This document shows positions 40,314-52,449 of a stretch of 64,000 nucleotides of DNA, one piece after another. The stretch is from Breviolum minutum Mf 1.05b.01 (taxonomy: Eukaryota > Sar > Dinophyceae > Suessiales > Symbiodiniaceae): positions 62,001 to 126,000 of the forward strand of contig DF239164.1 in assembly GCA_000507305.1 (NCBI GenBank), written 5' to 3'. A program made the position numbers and the translations under genes. Numbering within the stretch: position 1 is the first letter of the stretch; each line of letters opens with the position of its first letter. Below the pieces are notes generated by a model that was not told the DNA's origin, made no database searches, and saw nothing but the letters and a program-made list of their open reading frames with translations.

Positions 40314-40923
40314 GAGCTAGAATTTGTTTTTCGGGTGGTGGGATGTTGAGTGGAGCAATGGAAGAGCCTAGACTTAGAACTGGGGCGTGCAGTCTGCACT
40401 TTTGAAGTTGATGATGTTTGATTTTTTCCCCCAAGGTGGGATAGGGATATGTTTAGGTCCCTTGGAGGATACACATTGTGTTCCCAGTTTTTTTTGGTGG
40501 GGATTTGTTTGAAGTGATGCTTTTTGAAACTTTGTAATGTGATGAATCACCATTTTGGGGGGGAATGTTGTGTGTTTTTGGTCAACCATCTTAAACAACT
40601 CGAAATGTTTTGTTCCGGGGATACAAGACATGAACTAGAAAAAATGGAAATAAAGGAAGATGTTATAGTTGAAATTTACTAGCCAGTGATCTAATTGTAA
40701 TTGGGGCAAATTATAGCGACCAAACCGCCGAGGTCACCTTAAATTGCGGTTTAGCAACGGAATCCCCCCAAAATCGCATTAATTCAGGTTTGGGAATTCC
40801 ACTACTTTGCCCAGAATTCTGAGAAAAAAATCACCAAATCAACCGAGGATTGTCCATCGACATTTCGTATTTGGTGGGCCTGAAGGTCGGTGCTGTCATG
40901 AGTCGGGGAGAACAGTCAAGATA

Positions 40924-41032
40924 CTGTTGATGGTTCAGAAATCCGGCTGTTGCACCAGTTGATATGGTAAATATCGCATCATTTCCAGGGGTTTAGACAA
41001 CCCAGGTGGTGCAGGATTTCTTCCATCAACAG
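40924..41032 (+). repeat. Family C inverted-repeat element, copy 3
   Basis: CTGTTGATGGTTCAGAAATC ... GATTTCTTCCATCAACAG flanked by TA on both sides, a Tc1/mariner-style duplication. Partial copies occur near 36855, 42856, 45695, 57340-57450 and 59900-59970. Confidence 0.65.
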
Positions 41033-41759
41033 TAAGGCAAAAGAAAAATCATGAGGAAGGGAATCAGAACTCCAGGAGGTTCATAAATACATAGCAACTG
41101 GATTATAACTTCTAACCCACTTTCCTATTTCCTAAGTTCTTGGGACATTCCAGTAGCGACTATTGCGTGAGCCATCAAACGAGCAAAAAAAAGACAAACT
41201 TCTATTTCCCGACAAACTTGGAGCTTTTTGAAGCCACAAAAAAAAAGCCTCAAAAATCACAGGAGCTTAAAAGAAGGGTGAACTTGTTTCAGGGAAGGAC
41301 AGGGTTTTTTTTGTGATTTTTGGACCCCAAAAAGTTTGAGAGTTTCACGATCCAAGGTTGAAGGTATTCATTGAATTAGGTATCAAAAAAACCAGGAGTT
41401 TGAAGCGAGTTTAATGTGATGCCAGGAATTTAGTCTTGAGATCCTTCAGGAAGTTTGATTCTGGTTGAAGGATTTGTTGTTCTTTGATTTTCGCTTCAGG
41501 ATCTATATGTTGAATGCTGTTTAGATCTGGTGAAATTGGACTTTCAACGTGGCACCCACGTCACCCCATCCCCTGATTAAAAAAATAGTTTTTGGAAGGG
41601 AGAGTTTTGAACGATGGAATCGGTCACCAAGCCACTGTACCTTTTTGTGCATCCTCTTGCAAACCATCATCACAAACAGTAAATCGAAGTGGCCTGTTGG
41701 ATACATACTCCTTGTAGGGTCTGGAAGGTTTTGCCGGGCTTACTATGTTGGTTGCCCTG

Positions 41760-42340
41760 CTCCTAAACTTTTGCTCCTTGTTGACTACAGGGTAATTCTC
41801 AATCCGACAATTACAGTCTTGGGTGCTTCTGCGTATGCCGAACCCTTAGCGGTTGGATGTGCTCATGCAAACATTTGAAGCCACGGCTCATTCAGGAAAT
41901 CACAGATATTTCCTTGCAGAGCATAAACTTGGACGGTGGTGCTTACATTGTGGCCCCTTTGTTGGAGAACAAGGAGGGTGCCTCACTTGCTTTGTAGTCG
42001 TGTCTTCTGTGCAATCTCTCAGCAGAGATCCAAATTTGGCATCAAGTGCACTGGTGGCCTTTCTCAATGGTGGCAATTCGATTCTCACCTTAAATGATCA
42101 AAGAAGCTAGATTTTGTCCGTGGCATCAGCAAGATGAAGCTGACCACTACTGTTGCGCCCATCATACTGTTCACCTTATTGGAACTGATCGTGGAAGTGG
42201 TGAGGTTAATGTTGTTGGTTACATTGCCCCTTTGCCGCTTCACTCTCAGTTGATCTTTTTCCATATTGTCCCCCTCAAAGTTACGTCAGGTGATGTAACT
42301 CAAAAAGAAGTGTATACTAGGGTGTCCATAGAAGTTAGTC
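41760..42340 (+). pseudogene. Degenerate coding remnant, several frames
   Basis: Protein-like readings alternate between frames: IQEITDISLQSINLDGGAYI then VAPLLENKEGASLAL (to about 42000), SRDPNLASSALVAFLNGGNS (42010-42110) and HTVHLIGTDRGSGEVNVVGY (42160-42220). No family is recognised. Confidence 0.25.
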
Positions 42341-42586
42341 ACTAGTTAAGAAGTTGATTTATAACCTATTTAAGGGACTTGCAAACTCCTCATATAGGGA
42401 TACTAAGTACCATGGACATCGCAGTAGACCTGCTTCATTTCACACTCCTTGGTTGGGTTCTATAGGGCATGAAATACTACCCGCTGATTTTTTGGGACTA
42501 CAATAAGCCAGCATAAGGATCCCTATCAACCAACCAGCAAAATGGAAGGTCATAGGCTTGTTCAGCAAGTTTGAGGTTGGCAAAAC

Positions 42587-42913
42587 ATGAAGTTGCTCCC
42601 ATTGGTCCAAAAATTAATCACACATGATGGGGCTGAATCTCACACAAAATTGAAGAAACATGCTTTAGATTCAGATCTTAGCCAACATCATCAGCATGTC
42701 TTGGATCAAACAGAATCCCGCTCCAAAAATGACCAACTTGGTGGGAGTGTTGGTGATCATAGTTTTCCTATTGGAATTGTCGCAAAAAATGATGACCAAG
42801 TGGCGCGCCAATTGCCCAACACCCAAAGCCTATCTTCCCACAAGCTTCGTGTCATACTGTTGATGGAGGAAATCCCAAACAACGCCCTCGGATGTATAAA
42901 AACTTGTAAATAA
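42587..42913 (+). CDS. Weak candidate, 108 codons
   Basis: Hydrophilic reading SQHHQHVLDQTESRSKNDQL and IVAKNDDQVARQLPN; the 3' part overlaps a half family C repeat, so only the first two-thirds could be coding. Confidence 0.2.
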   Translation: MKLLPLVQKLITHDGAESHTKLKKHALDSDLSQHHQHVLDQTESRSKNDQLGGSVGDHSFPIGIVAKNDDQVARQLPNTQSLSSHKLRVILLMEEIPNNALGCIKTCK

Positions 42914-44560
42914 TGGTTAAAAAAAAAACTACCAACCTCAACTGGTGCCATCCTCAATGCCAGGTGCCCCATGTCACTGCCGTGGCATGGCACACTGCGT
43001 TACATGCAGGGCCAGGGTTGCGCTGGCGACCCAGCAAGAAGAAGGCCTTTGTTCCGCGGAATGTGCTCATGCGACGTGTGCAAGGCGTGGATGCTACTGT
43101 AAAATTCGTGGCTATGCCGGCTTGACACCTAGGGTTAAGTAGGCCTCTCAAACAGTTGTTTGACGAGAAATTGGGTTTGTTCTTCACCATGTGTGTGTGT
43201 GTGTTTTTTTTGTTGTTTCTGAATACCCCTTTCCTTCCCCTTCTGCTCCCTTTTCGGTTGGAACAAAAAGCTGCTGTAGATTGGTGTATTGAGAGATGAA
43301 CCATTGAAATTGCTGAGGATATATTGTACACGGTTCACAAGTGGATGCAATGAGTCTCCGAAAAACTTTTGGACATTGGACAAGTGCATTTGTTTGTTCC
43401 TAGTTCTTTGTACTATTAACTGGGGTGATGAATGTTAGATTTACTCGGGTTATATCTCATATACAACTAGGGCCTAGGGGCACTCCTTAATGTACATCTT
43501 GAATCCTTACTACGGTTTTTCAAGAACCCAGTTTTCCTTATCAACACTCGCCATCACAAAGGCATTTACCCCAAAAAAGGGGAAAGATTACTTTAATCGA
43601 CGGGGTGGCACCAGCACCAGAAACTGGAAGTAATTTCCGTAGGTCAAAGCTGGCGACATTGTTTTTCTTTATCAAGGAACAATTGGGTGTACCCCTAACA
43701 GTGAACCTTGGTATTTATTGTGTCCTCTAGGGATTCTTGGTGATATTTTCACCCATAAATACCCACTATATAGTGCTAATATAGAGATTTTCCATAGGGG
43801 GTACGTTGGTATCGGGGTACATCCAACTGTCCCCTGGTTTTCAGGTCAACTTTTTGCTGCAATGCTGGGACATTTCAATGTGCTGGATTGGGTGAAGCCT
43901 TTCTTTGAGGTGGAGGTCGATGGGTTTGGATGATGGATGGAAAGAAGGGGGATGGGTTTGGTGGTGTTTATTGGGTGATGAATATCTGCCAGCCATGGTT
44001 GTGAAGAATTAGTGGATGATGAATGATGGTTATCCAATCACAAGTTGTTAGGATTTACCCTCCCTGAAAATAACATGTTCGCTCTTCAAGGCGGATGGTT
44101 GGAATATAATTTTCCTTTTGGGATTGCGTTGATTGTTCGTTTATACATCCTGGATGATGTGGTATTTCATCATGGCTGGTCAACCTACACCCCCTAACCT
44201 ACCCCCGCAGAAATAAGGATTTGATAAGGCCTTATTAGGGAAAACCAATGCTCAACAAGCCCTTAATAAGGCCTTAATTCTAGGGCAGGGGGAGATTAAC
44301 TAGCCATAATTTCAGCCATCCACACTGAAATTGTGGGGAGGTTCACTAGGCCATCAACGTGTATATCAGTGACGCCAGCTGGTTTGCAATGAAACTTCTA
44401 CCGTTGACTTTTTGTGTTGTTTATCAACCACCAAAAAAATGTGGTGTGTTGGGAAAGGGGGTTGGAAAACTCCAACAAAAAAAAACGGAGCTCCTTAAGA
44501 GAATAGAGAAACGCCCCCATTCGCCTTACAAACACCCCAACACCAGGTAGGTTGATCTAG
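42914..44560. other. No supported gene
   Basis: GT tract at 43188-43204, family J copy at 44193-44305. At 42945-43142 two + frames are open and undecidable. Confidence 0.35.
44193..44305. repeat. Family J repeat
   Basis: CCCTAACCTACCCCCGCAGA, AATAAGG blocks, then CCTTAATTCTAGGGCAGGGG. Copies are at about 1430-1572, 14396-14520, 59115-59225 and 61373-61455, all with CTAAC-TACCCCCGC-type edges and TAAGGCCTTA cores. Confidence 0.55.
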
Positions 44561-44658
44561 GGTGAAACCTTCCAGCTGCGGGACGGGGAAAAAAAACCGC
44601 TTCGCAACTTGGATCCGGATGATTCGGGATGGTTCATCCCGAAAAATCTTCGGGGAAG
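44561..44658 (+). CDS. Candidate exon
   Basis: After TTGATCTAG the frame reads GETFQLRDGEKKPLRNLDPD then DSGWFIPKNLRG and stops within GGTGA. It is GC-rich and charged, clearly unlike flanking DNA; no family is recognised. Confidence 0.4.
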
Positions 44659-45102
44659 GTGATCCCAAGTGGACTACAGCTATATTTTTCATTGGAAGTG
44701 AGAAACAAAGAAGGCCAAGTTATATTAATCTGGTTTGTGCTTGCGCAAATGAGCAATTGATGGCCAGTTTCTATACCAAATTATGTTGGCTGGGGGTTGC
44801 CCACTGGCCAGTTATAGTAGAGGTGTTTCCTGCAAGAAGATGGTTAGAAAAAGGGTTACTAATTTTCTTTCGAAGGGGGCGGATGATTTGTTTGTCGTAG
44901 CTTTTTGCAGATAATAGATGATTGATTTCAGGTGATAAGTTCCAGCATTTTGGACCAAACGATTTAGTCTTCCAAAAATCTCCGAATGGGATTGCATTAG
45001 GATTCTTACAGGTGGGGGTGGTGATTCCCCTAATGTTCCCTAAGGTTCCCTTAAGGTTCCCCAATCTTTCCTAGGAATCCTTAGGGTTCCCCAAGTTACC
45101 CC

Positions 45103-45235
45103 TTCTCCGCGGAGGTGTGGCAAGGTGGTTTCGACAGTATCAATCGCGATGCTGGCGATCCGTGGCGGGGTCAGGCCGATGCGATTCAGGGTGAACTGGT
45201 GGGGAAGGTGAAACAGCTGGAAATTCCACCGGTTG
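45103..45235 (+). CDS. Candidate exon next to family H
   Basis: Reads FSAEVWQGGFDSINRDAGDP then WRGQADAIQGELVGKVKQLE. A family H repeat adjoins it on the left and the TTGG microsatellite on the right. The minus strand is also open. Confidence 0.33.
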
Positions 45236-45237
45236 GG

Positions 45238-45278
45238 TGGTTGGTTGGTTGGTTGGTTGGTTGGTTGGTTGGTTGGTT
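45238..45278 (+). repeat. TTGG tetranucleotide microsatellite
   Basis: About ten GGTT units following the candidate exon. Confidence 0.95.
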
Positions 45279-45337
45279 CTAGTACGGGAAATTTCAATCT
45301 TACCTGATGTTACATGAAACTAGTTTGAAGTCAATCT

Positions 45338-45503
45338 TTGGAAGATCCCCTTCGTTTCGGGATAACAGGCATATCTTCAAGGGGCTTTAAAAACTGTTCG
45401 GTTTGGGGAGACATGCTCATTTCCGAGGACCATCTTCCTCTTCCAAGGGGTTTTGATCTGAGCAATGAAAAAAGTGCCCCTGTTTTGTTGTTAGATTTGC
45501 AGG
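45338..45503 (+). CDS. Candidate exon
   Basis: Reads DPLRFGITGISSRGFKNCSV, WGDMLISEDHLPLPRGFDLS and NEKSAPVLLLDLQ; it is followed by a degenerate family A element beginning near 45505. No family is recognised. Confidence 0.4.
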
Positions 45504-46235
45504 GGGATGACATCCTACCCAGTTATGTGGGGATTATACTAATAAACCATTATCCCGTCATTAAACCACCAGTTTTCATCATGGAAAGTATCCGGGAAGT
45601 CCAGGTTTTTGCTCAGCTGCAAATTTGGGTTTGTTGATCATTTCAGGGTTGAATTTGGTTTTAGTATGGGGGATTTCAATCCTACCTGGTGATACTGTTG
45701 ATGGCTGAAATCCGGCTAACCAGTTGAGGTTGGTAGTTTATCTCATTATTTACAGGGTTGAAAATACATCCCAGGTGACCATAAGATATGGGACTTATTT
45801 CAGGTAAGCCATTGGATCCCGGATCACGGATCCTTGACCAACTAACGGAATAATGTCACCGCCCTTTGAGTTGATAGAGTTTTAAATGTCACCGCCACGG
45901 GTCGAGTCACAAGACAAAAACCTAAGTTTTACCTAGATTGATGGACAAACGATGATTTGAAAGCTGCCCATTTGAGAATATTTTTAGGTCAGATAGAGTA
46001 CACGTACAAATCATAGATTCAAGAAGGTGGTTCTGTGAGGTATCTGAATTCTCCCATCCATCCTCCATTGGATGATTCCAGTGGGGGGAAAATCCCCAGG
46101 TGCAGGGCAAGATTTGGTGGAGTGATGCAGTGGAGCGGTTTTTTTGGGATGGCGGATGGGAGATGTCTGTGGATCACCAGTGGCCTTCTTCATGAATATA
46201 AGCAGCAGGGTCGTCATCATCATTACCACCATCAT

Positions 46236-46305
<70 letters not shown>

Positions 46306-46957
46306 GTCATCATCATCATCGTCATCATCATCATAAACAGCAATATAAACAGCAAGCGAATTGCACTTTCTCGAATGGTGAGGTGGACTGGGAATTTTAG
46401 CATTCTGAAGTGAAAGTTTCAAGAGAAGTTTTTGAAGCATCGATTTTGAAGAGAAACCGGCCGAATCGGCACAAACAGCTGCAAATGATGCAGCAGCAAG
46501 CCGGGAACACTTGCAAGAAGCAGCAGAAATACATCTTTTGTTGAAGTTGAAAAAGTACCACCACTTGTCTTGAATGAACCCGAAATTCACGTAGCAGCTA
46601 TTAAAGAGCAGTGGTAATCGCAGCTGAAATGTCTATTTGGATCGCCATCAATGTGATTTTTCTGGTAAAAGAAGTTGAATGACGTTGATTTTACTGACTT
46701 AAAGATGAAATATCGTTGCAAATATTAGGAATCGTCTCTTAGGACCTTAGACACACCTTTTGAATTGATTTAGTTGGAATTTAGAGAAATTCGCCCACTA
46801 AAGGCTAAATATGTTGCAGTTACATCCCGAAAAAGATTCCCACAAAATCCACCCCTGCCCCATTTTTCCGGTGATTTTTTCAAGTCCACCAGCCCACTTC
46901 TTACCCAAAAAATATGCAACTCCTATATGTCCATCCGAGTCAAGTTTTCCATCACAG
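45504..46957. other. Repeats and CAT microsatellite
   Basis: Degenerate A and C copies, CAT tract. A possible reading EKPAESAQTAANDAAASREH lies near 46451-46520. Confidence 0.35.
46212..46334 (+). repeat. CAT/TCA trinucleotide microsatellite
   Basis: Interrupted CAT array with CAG and CGT variants. The poly-H, poly-I, poly-M and poly-D frames across it are repeat artefacts. Confidence 0.95.
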
Positions 46958-47078
46958 GAGTACATGGCTGCAGTTTACCTTGCTGGTGACATTACCTTGT
47001 TGACCTTCAATGAGTTGTATGCCCTCCAGGCGCCAAGGAAAGTTCCACAAGAAGAAGACTGCGAAACATCAATTGTGA
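46958..47078 (+). CDS. Candidate exon
   Basis: After TTTTCCATCACAG the frame reads EYMAAVYLAGDITLLTFNEL then YALQAPRKVPQEEDCETS. The right end runs into a CAT microsatellite, so the donor is unclear. No family is recognised. Confidence 0.4.
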
Positions 47079-47089
47079 TGATTATCAGT

Positions 47090-47163
<74 letters not shown>

Positions 47164-47164
47164 C
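47090..47164 (+). repeat. CAT trinucleotide microsatellite
   Basis: About 24 CAT units with one CAC variant. Confidence 0.95.
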
Positions 47165-47317
47165 CCATGTGTGTGATTCATATTGGGGATGTAGTAGCGA
47201 GTTGAAATACACCCTACATGCCGACATAGGATAGACCAACCAGTAGTTGTTTTCTCTAAGATCTCTTGGATGCTGCCATTTTTTAACGACCCTTCAGCAA
47301 AGCTAATCACACACACG

Positions 47318-47427
47318 GGCAAACTACAACCACCTCAGCGGAGGTCACCCCAAATGGTGGTTTAGTAAGGAAATCCCCCCAGAATGCCCGAAACATTCAG
47401 GTTTAGGAATTATAGTAATTTGCCCAG
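47318..47427 (+). repeat. Family S inverted-repeat element, intact copy
   Basis: About 110 bp, running from GGGCAAACTACAA to ATTATAGTAATTTGCCC. Diverged copies are at about 40704-40800 and 32266-32370, with a half copy at 31891-31990. It serves as the template for the pre-insertion site of the LINE. Confidence 0.6.
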
Positions 47428-49138
47428 ATGATAGAAAAGGTGCGTTTTGAGTGCGTTTTAATGGCAAAACAGCGGTGAGTGAACCCTGAACATGATATTA
47501 GTGGAGATGAACTACCACTTTTCTACTTTTCTTCTGACAAGCAACATGGAACTACTAAAACAAAAACATGGACCTACTATGGGCTGAAATAAGATCCAGG
47601 AGGAAAAATCTAGGAACAACTGGTACCTTTCCAGCAGGTACCCCCATTGTCCCTTTAATCAAACTTGGACTTGTTCATGTATGTTGCCGAATGCTCCTTA
47701 AATCAAATTCTCACCACAACTTGAGCAATGAAAACATTCCTTGGTACATTCCAATTGATCTGCTTGGATGATTTGTTTAGTATCCTTTTTTTTCATGGCT
47801 AATGAAACAATCCCTAGATAACATGACAGTCTATTTGCATCCCCTTTTTTGGCAACCCAAAGTTTAGCCAATTTTAGCCCCATTTTTTCAGCATTCGGCA
47901 TGGATGGTAATCCCTCAAAATGTTTGGAGTCAATTGTAAGGGGGTTTCCATTGCAAACTACCCTGTGAGTCCTTGGGGCAGCGATTTTCACAGGTCGCCA
48001 GGGATTTTCCATGGTATCGGAACCCTACCTTTATGGTTGTGAAACCCACGTGCTTTTTCTGGGATGATCCTCCAAGTATCACAACCAGGGATGTAAACCA
48101 TTGTAAATGGATCATGTATCGCAATGGCCCATGTTGATGCGTTCTTGTTTCACTTCCCCCCACTGAATCAAAATGGAACCATGCATCCCCCCCAATAAAA
48201 AACAAAACAAACTCCACAAAAGGCAATTAAAAAGGGAGTTTTAAAAGACACACAACAAATATACCACGTTATGTTTAACCAACTTTATATCTAGTAAGGC
48301 CATTTTACAACACCAGATGTTTTGTCTTTTTTTGACCTTCAATTTTCCCATGGAATCAACGACTCTAGGTTTTTGCTGCCGAAATCCCGCAGGTGCCGAC
48401 TTTGGTACCTGAAATCTCATGGCAAGCCAGGACGCACTCGACTCGAAGATGGGGAAGATGGGGGGAAAATCATCTACCGTTTCATGAAAGATGGGAATTT
48501 CACTTGGGAATTTTGCATGTAAATATACTGTATATATATATATATATATATACATGAATGACCGTCATTTAAAAGAGCCTGGAAGACCAAGCAACATTTT
48601 TTTAGAGCTTGGTTTTCAAGGCAGGTTTTAGAACATCATCCAAAAGGAATCAGCATTTTGATAAAAATGGTGGTTGACACGACTTCCAGCGAAAGATCCC
48701 ACTGTTTCATGAAACCAATTTGGTGGGTTTTTGCGGATTGGGAATATATCAATGAAGTGATGGATTCAACACGCTGAAGAAGTGAAATTCACCCAGTAGT
48801 AGTTTTTGCATCCGATACCTCCTGAGGTTTGGTGTTTTAGATAAGTTTTAGGGGTCCAAATGACATCTTCTCATTTTTGGTGTTTCAATGTCTAGGGGGA
48901 AGTGAAGGAATCAGCTGAAAAGTACATGTAACCTTGTTCTTCTAATCACCTAACTACCGTAGAAGTGCGGGTTTTCAGGCAATTTTAGTGTAGAAGTCTC
49001 GGTTTGAGACAAGCAGGCTATCTTAGTTTATACTTCTCAAAGAAGCTTCCCTTGGAATCACAACCAAGCTGCAAGCTGTAGAGGGGGGAGCTACGGAATG
49101 GGTATCTAAAATCCCTTCACGATGCGTCCCAGCAAGTT
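47428..49138. other. No clear gene
   Basis: At 48241-48555 both strands are open over about 200 nt and neither is favoured. TA tract at 48527-48552; family G relative at 48610-48690. Confidence 0.35.
48527..48552. repeat. TA microsatellite
   Basis: About 11 TA units. Confidence 0.9.
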
Positions 49139-49390
49139 ATGAAGGCATCAAGGTTTTTCGTTGCAAAAGCTGCCAACCAAAAGGACTTGGTTGGTTGGTG
49201 CTTTTTTCCTTTGATGGATTCGTCGGCACAGAGCTTGGTGGTAAAAAACACCTTCCTGACGTGGGAGTTGCCGAACTGCGACGAGAAGGAAGGTATCAAA
49301 AGAGTCCACAGTGCGCCGGGATGTTTACAATCTTGCGCAGCCTGTGCAAAAAAGCCACAGAAGCCACAGGAAACGGAAAGAGACTCTTAG
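49139..49390 (+). CDS. Candidate exon with VKNTF motif
   Basis: Reads SSAQSLVVKNTFLTWELP then IKRVHSAPGCLQ. A VKNTF segment followed by an RxxSAP segment is a pattern I recall near the N-terminus of dinoflagellate RNA-binding proteins; this is memory, not a search. A second + frame is partly open. Confidence 0.33.
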   Translation: MKASRFFVAKAANQKDLVGWCFFPLMDSSAQSLVVKNTFLTWELPNCDEKEGIKRVHSAPGCLQSCAACAKKPQKPQETERDS

Positions 49391-49986
49391 TAGTCAGATT
49401 GGATGTCTCATTGAGCCAGAAACAAAATTATGTAAAAAAAAAGCACACGGTTTCTTTGGGATGTAAATAGGGGATCAATCAAAACTGCTACACCCTGGAA
49501 AATTAAAACATCGAACTTATAAAATCAACAAATTGAAAAGGATAATCATCTTCCATTTTAGGGTGTGTCAATTCATATCATATCGGATCGAACACATGGT
49601 CCACTTAGTTGAGGCCGTACTCCGTACTGAGAATAGGGGCACTGATCAGCTAGTTGGTGGTTGAACCAACCTGTCTGAAAAAAACTTGCAACGGTCAAAT
49701 TGGATGATGAAATGATAAAACCCCAAGTATCGAGGTGAACTTTTTAAGAATAAATCTTTGGAAACCCACCAACTAGCCACTCTCAATGGGATCCATTTTG
49801 AGGGTGTCTTCAAACTTGATGCCAATTTTTGGGGTTCGAAAATCTAAATTGATTTGGCCGAAGGAAAAAAGTTGGTGCCCCTTAATTTGGGGTTGGTGTC
49901 ATATCATGATCCCTGTCTTGTCTTGATGTGTTTTTTTTTGGTGTTTTGAATGCCGAAATGCTGGTTGCTTACCACATCTCGAGTCA

Positions 49987-50199
49987 ATGCTTGCAGCACG
50001 AAGGATCATCGCAGACATGTGCGGCACGGGCATTGGATGGTTCTTCCAACACTCACCGCTCTACCATTTGGCTGAGGGCGAGGAGTGTCTCAGTCGCACG
50101 GAGGGGGGCATCCCAAAGGGAGGGCTTGGAAGACATTCTCCTTTCTTTTTGGGGAAGGTTTCCTCAACGCAAGTGCTACTTTCAGGGAGTGTAGTTTAA
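49987..50199 (+). CDS. Candidate exon, 70 codons
   Basis: Reads RRIIADMCGTGIGWFFQHSP then LYHLAEGEECLSRTEGGIPK. Another + frame (49928-50194) overlaps. No family is recognised. Confidence 0.3.
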   Translation: MLAARRIIADMCGTGIGWFFQHSPLYHLAEGEECLSRTEGGIPKGGLGRHSPFFLGKVSSTQVLLSGSVV

Positions 50200-50915
50200 A
50201 AATGACGCTTACTGAAAGATAAACCTGATATAAGAGTAGAATTCCAATTTTACGGACCTTTCGCAAAAAAACGAAAAAAAACCTTCACCAATGTTTGGGT
50301 TTTTTCCTCCAAAAAAAAATCCCCCATGAAATTTTTGAACACAAAGTTCTTCCCCCAGGTCCTTCGCCTTTAGTCCTTGGGGCTGTGATTCCTTGGATCG
50401 TCTTCGTTATTGGCTTCAAACGGCTGATGCTTGGCGTGTGGAAACCCGGGAGACGTCTGAGCCGATCGGAAAATACATGGAGGGACATGGGTAGCCACTA
50501 TAAATGGCTGAAAATATAAATGGGTTTCACCATAGGGATCATAACTGCAGTTATAACTGGATGCTGGGGCCCACCTTGCAGGCACCTTGTTGACAGGATG
50601 TGGGTGAAGGTTTGTTTTTTTTGAGAGAGGCTGTTGAAAGGATTGAAATTTAAAGATTGTTGCGTTCCCGAGCACAGAGGCAGCGGTTTGTCTCAATAAA
50701 AATGAGAAAAAACGATATGTTTTTTCCACAACAAATGGTTGTTTCATCGTTGGATTGACCGGTGGAAATCCGGTTCCGAATTCTTGACCGCCAAGATTTG
50801 GCTTTGGAAGGAATTTCATGACTTCCATGTTGCAGCTTGGTACCTGCGGGGTATCCACCTTTGATGAAATAGGTATATAATATTGTTCCACGACGAAGAA
50901 GAAGAAGAACAACGA

Positions 50916-50984
<69 letters not shown>

Positions 50985-51130
50985 CCTTTTGATTTGTTGA
51001 AATTGTTTTCTCCTTTGCAACGTCCAGCTATCAAATTTTGACTTTCCTTCTCTTGTCTTTCTCTCCCAACCTGACGCGTCTTCCGGTTTTACGGTTTTTT
51101 GTCCCTCTTGTACCGAAAGAAACCACAAAA
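50200..51130. other. CAA microsatellite and unassigned sequence
   Basis: A 252-codon minus-strand frame (50370-51128) exists only because it spans the CAA tract as poly-L; no gene is accepted. 51038-51130 reads RLPVLRFFVPLVPKETTK on + and may be an exon before family B copy 10. Confidence 0.4.
50893..50986 (+). repeat. CAA/AAC trinucleotide microsatellite
   Basis: GAAGAA start grading into about 23 CAA units. Confidence 0.95.
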
Positions 51131-51233
51131 ATAGGTTGTGTTTTCAAATATATTTTACGTTTAGCCCTACTTGGGGAAATGATCCAATTTAACGAGCATA
51201 TTTTTCAAATTGGTTGGTTCAATCACCAACTAG
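51131..51233 (+). repeat. Family B inverted-repeat element, copy 10
   Basis: ATAGGTTGTGTTTTCAAATA ... GGTTCAATCACCAACTAG, + orientation. A reverse-oriented relative is at 49646-49775, and a partial + copy at 25378-25455. Confidence 0.55.
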
Positions 51234-51627
51234 AAAGAACTAGAAAGCTTCCGGGTCCACATCAACATCGTGTTTTGGCAACCCGCGTCTCTTTTTCATC
51301 AAACAGTTTTTTAGGGTCACGATTTACCCAGCCGAAGTGGGAACCACCTCCGAAAGGGAAAAAACACTGGAAAAACGCTGATCTGTTCCTTTTTTCCATC
51401 CGAAAAAAAGTCACAACAAAAGTTACCCTTCACTGAAGAATGACAGGAAAAAACGCCCCTGGAAGTCAATGATTGAAAGATGAAGTGGAGGCAAAGTGCC
51501 TATTTGTCAGAGGTGTTTGCTGTTATACTTCAAGGGCATTAGGTAGCATCCAGACATCATTGGAACGGTGAAACTCCGGGTGAAACACTGGCAGGGTTTT
51601 TTTTTTAATTAAGGTCCAGAAGCCATC

Positions 51628-51723
51628 TGAGCCACGAAAAACACCCTGGTTGGTTGGGTTGGTTGGGTTGGTTGATTAGGGAACCAATATAATGGGAAGT
51701 AAGAAGGTTTTTTCCGTGGCTCA
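51628..51723 (-). repeat. Family A inverted-repeat element, shortened copy
   Basis: Ends TGAGCCACGAAAAA and TTTTCCGTGGCTCA, flanked by TC on both sides. The interior is partly replaced by GGTTG tandem repeats (51647-51674). Confidence 0.65.
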
Positions 51724-52449
51724 TCCAGAAAATGGAAAAACTCTAAAAGATTCAGTGAGTTATGATTTCAGTTTCCTTATCATCGCCCCGATGGTTATGA
51801 TTACTAGGTGTACGATTTTGTCCACCATCAAATACCGTACCCTCCCAACCGAAAGAGCCCCATCAACCCATCACCCTTGACCTATGCTGGCTCTCAGGGT
51901 TTCCCCATGTGCGCCATATGAGTTCCTTTGTGCACCTCTATCAGTTGCTGCTGCAATGGGCCACCGACCCTACTGAACCCCAAAGGCAACAAGATGGTGG
52001 GAAAGTTGGTGGAACCATGCGTGGTGTTCTGAGAAATATTCCCTTTACCTTTATGTGTTCTTTTGCCTGATTTTTTGCTACTTTCGACAACAGGATTCAG
52101 GCACTTGTACGCAAATCATTGTTTTAATTTACCTTTAACCCAAATCGCCCTTGTTTTGATTGGAGTTTGGATCTTTTGGAAGGTTCAGCTCCCACAACAA
52201 AGGACAAACAGGTTCCAGGTATGTATATCTATCTATCTTATATTCATATTTCACTTAAGATGCATCATACCTTTCATGCCAAACCATACCGACATAAACA
52301 CGTACTTTAAATAGCATTTCATTTTTGTTGTATACATGTTGGTTTGTTGTACGTTATATTCATTTATATACTGTACAAATTAACAGTCGTAGTTGGTTGA
52401 CAGGGTTTGCTTTCACCTTTCACAACAACCTTCAATGATTCACCAAACA

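Larger units (their letters stand above)
39131..41759. other. Repeats, no supported gene
   Basis: Family P at 39276-39362, family M copy 2, family B copy 9, family S at 40704-40800, family C copy 3. Confidence 0.4.

Noticed and set aside
45238-45278. Telomere-like repeat
   Set aside because: The unit is TTGG, not TTTAGGG or a similar telomeric unit, and it is only about 40 bp long.
46011-46590. Poly-H, poly-I, poly-M and poly-D frames
   Set aside because: All arise from the CAT microsatellite in successive frames.
50370-51128. 252-codon minus-strand open frame
   Set aside because: It is held open by the CAA microsatellite, read as a leucine run; the rest has no domain and crosses candidate + features.
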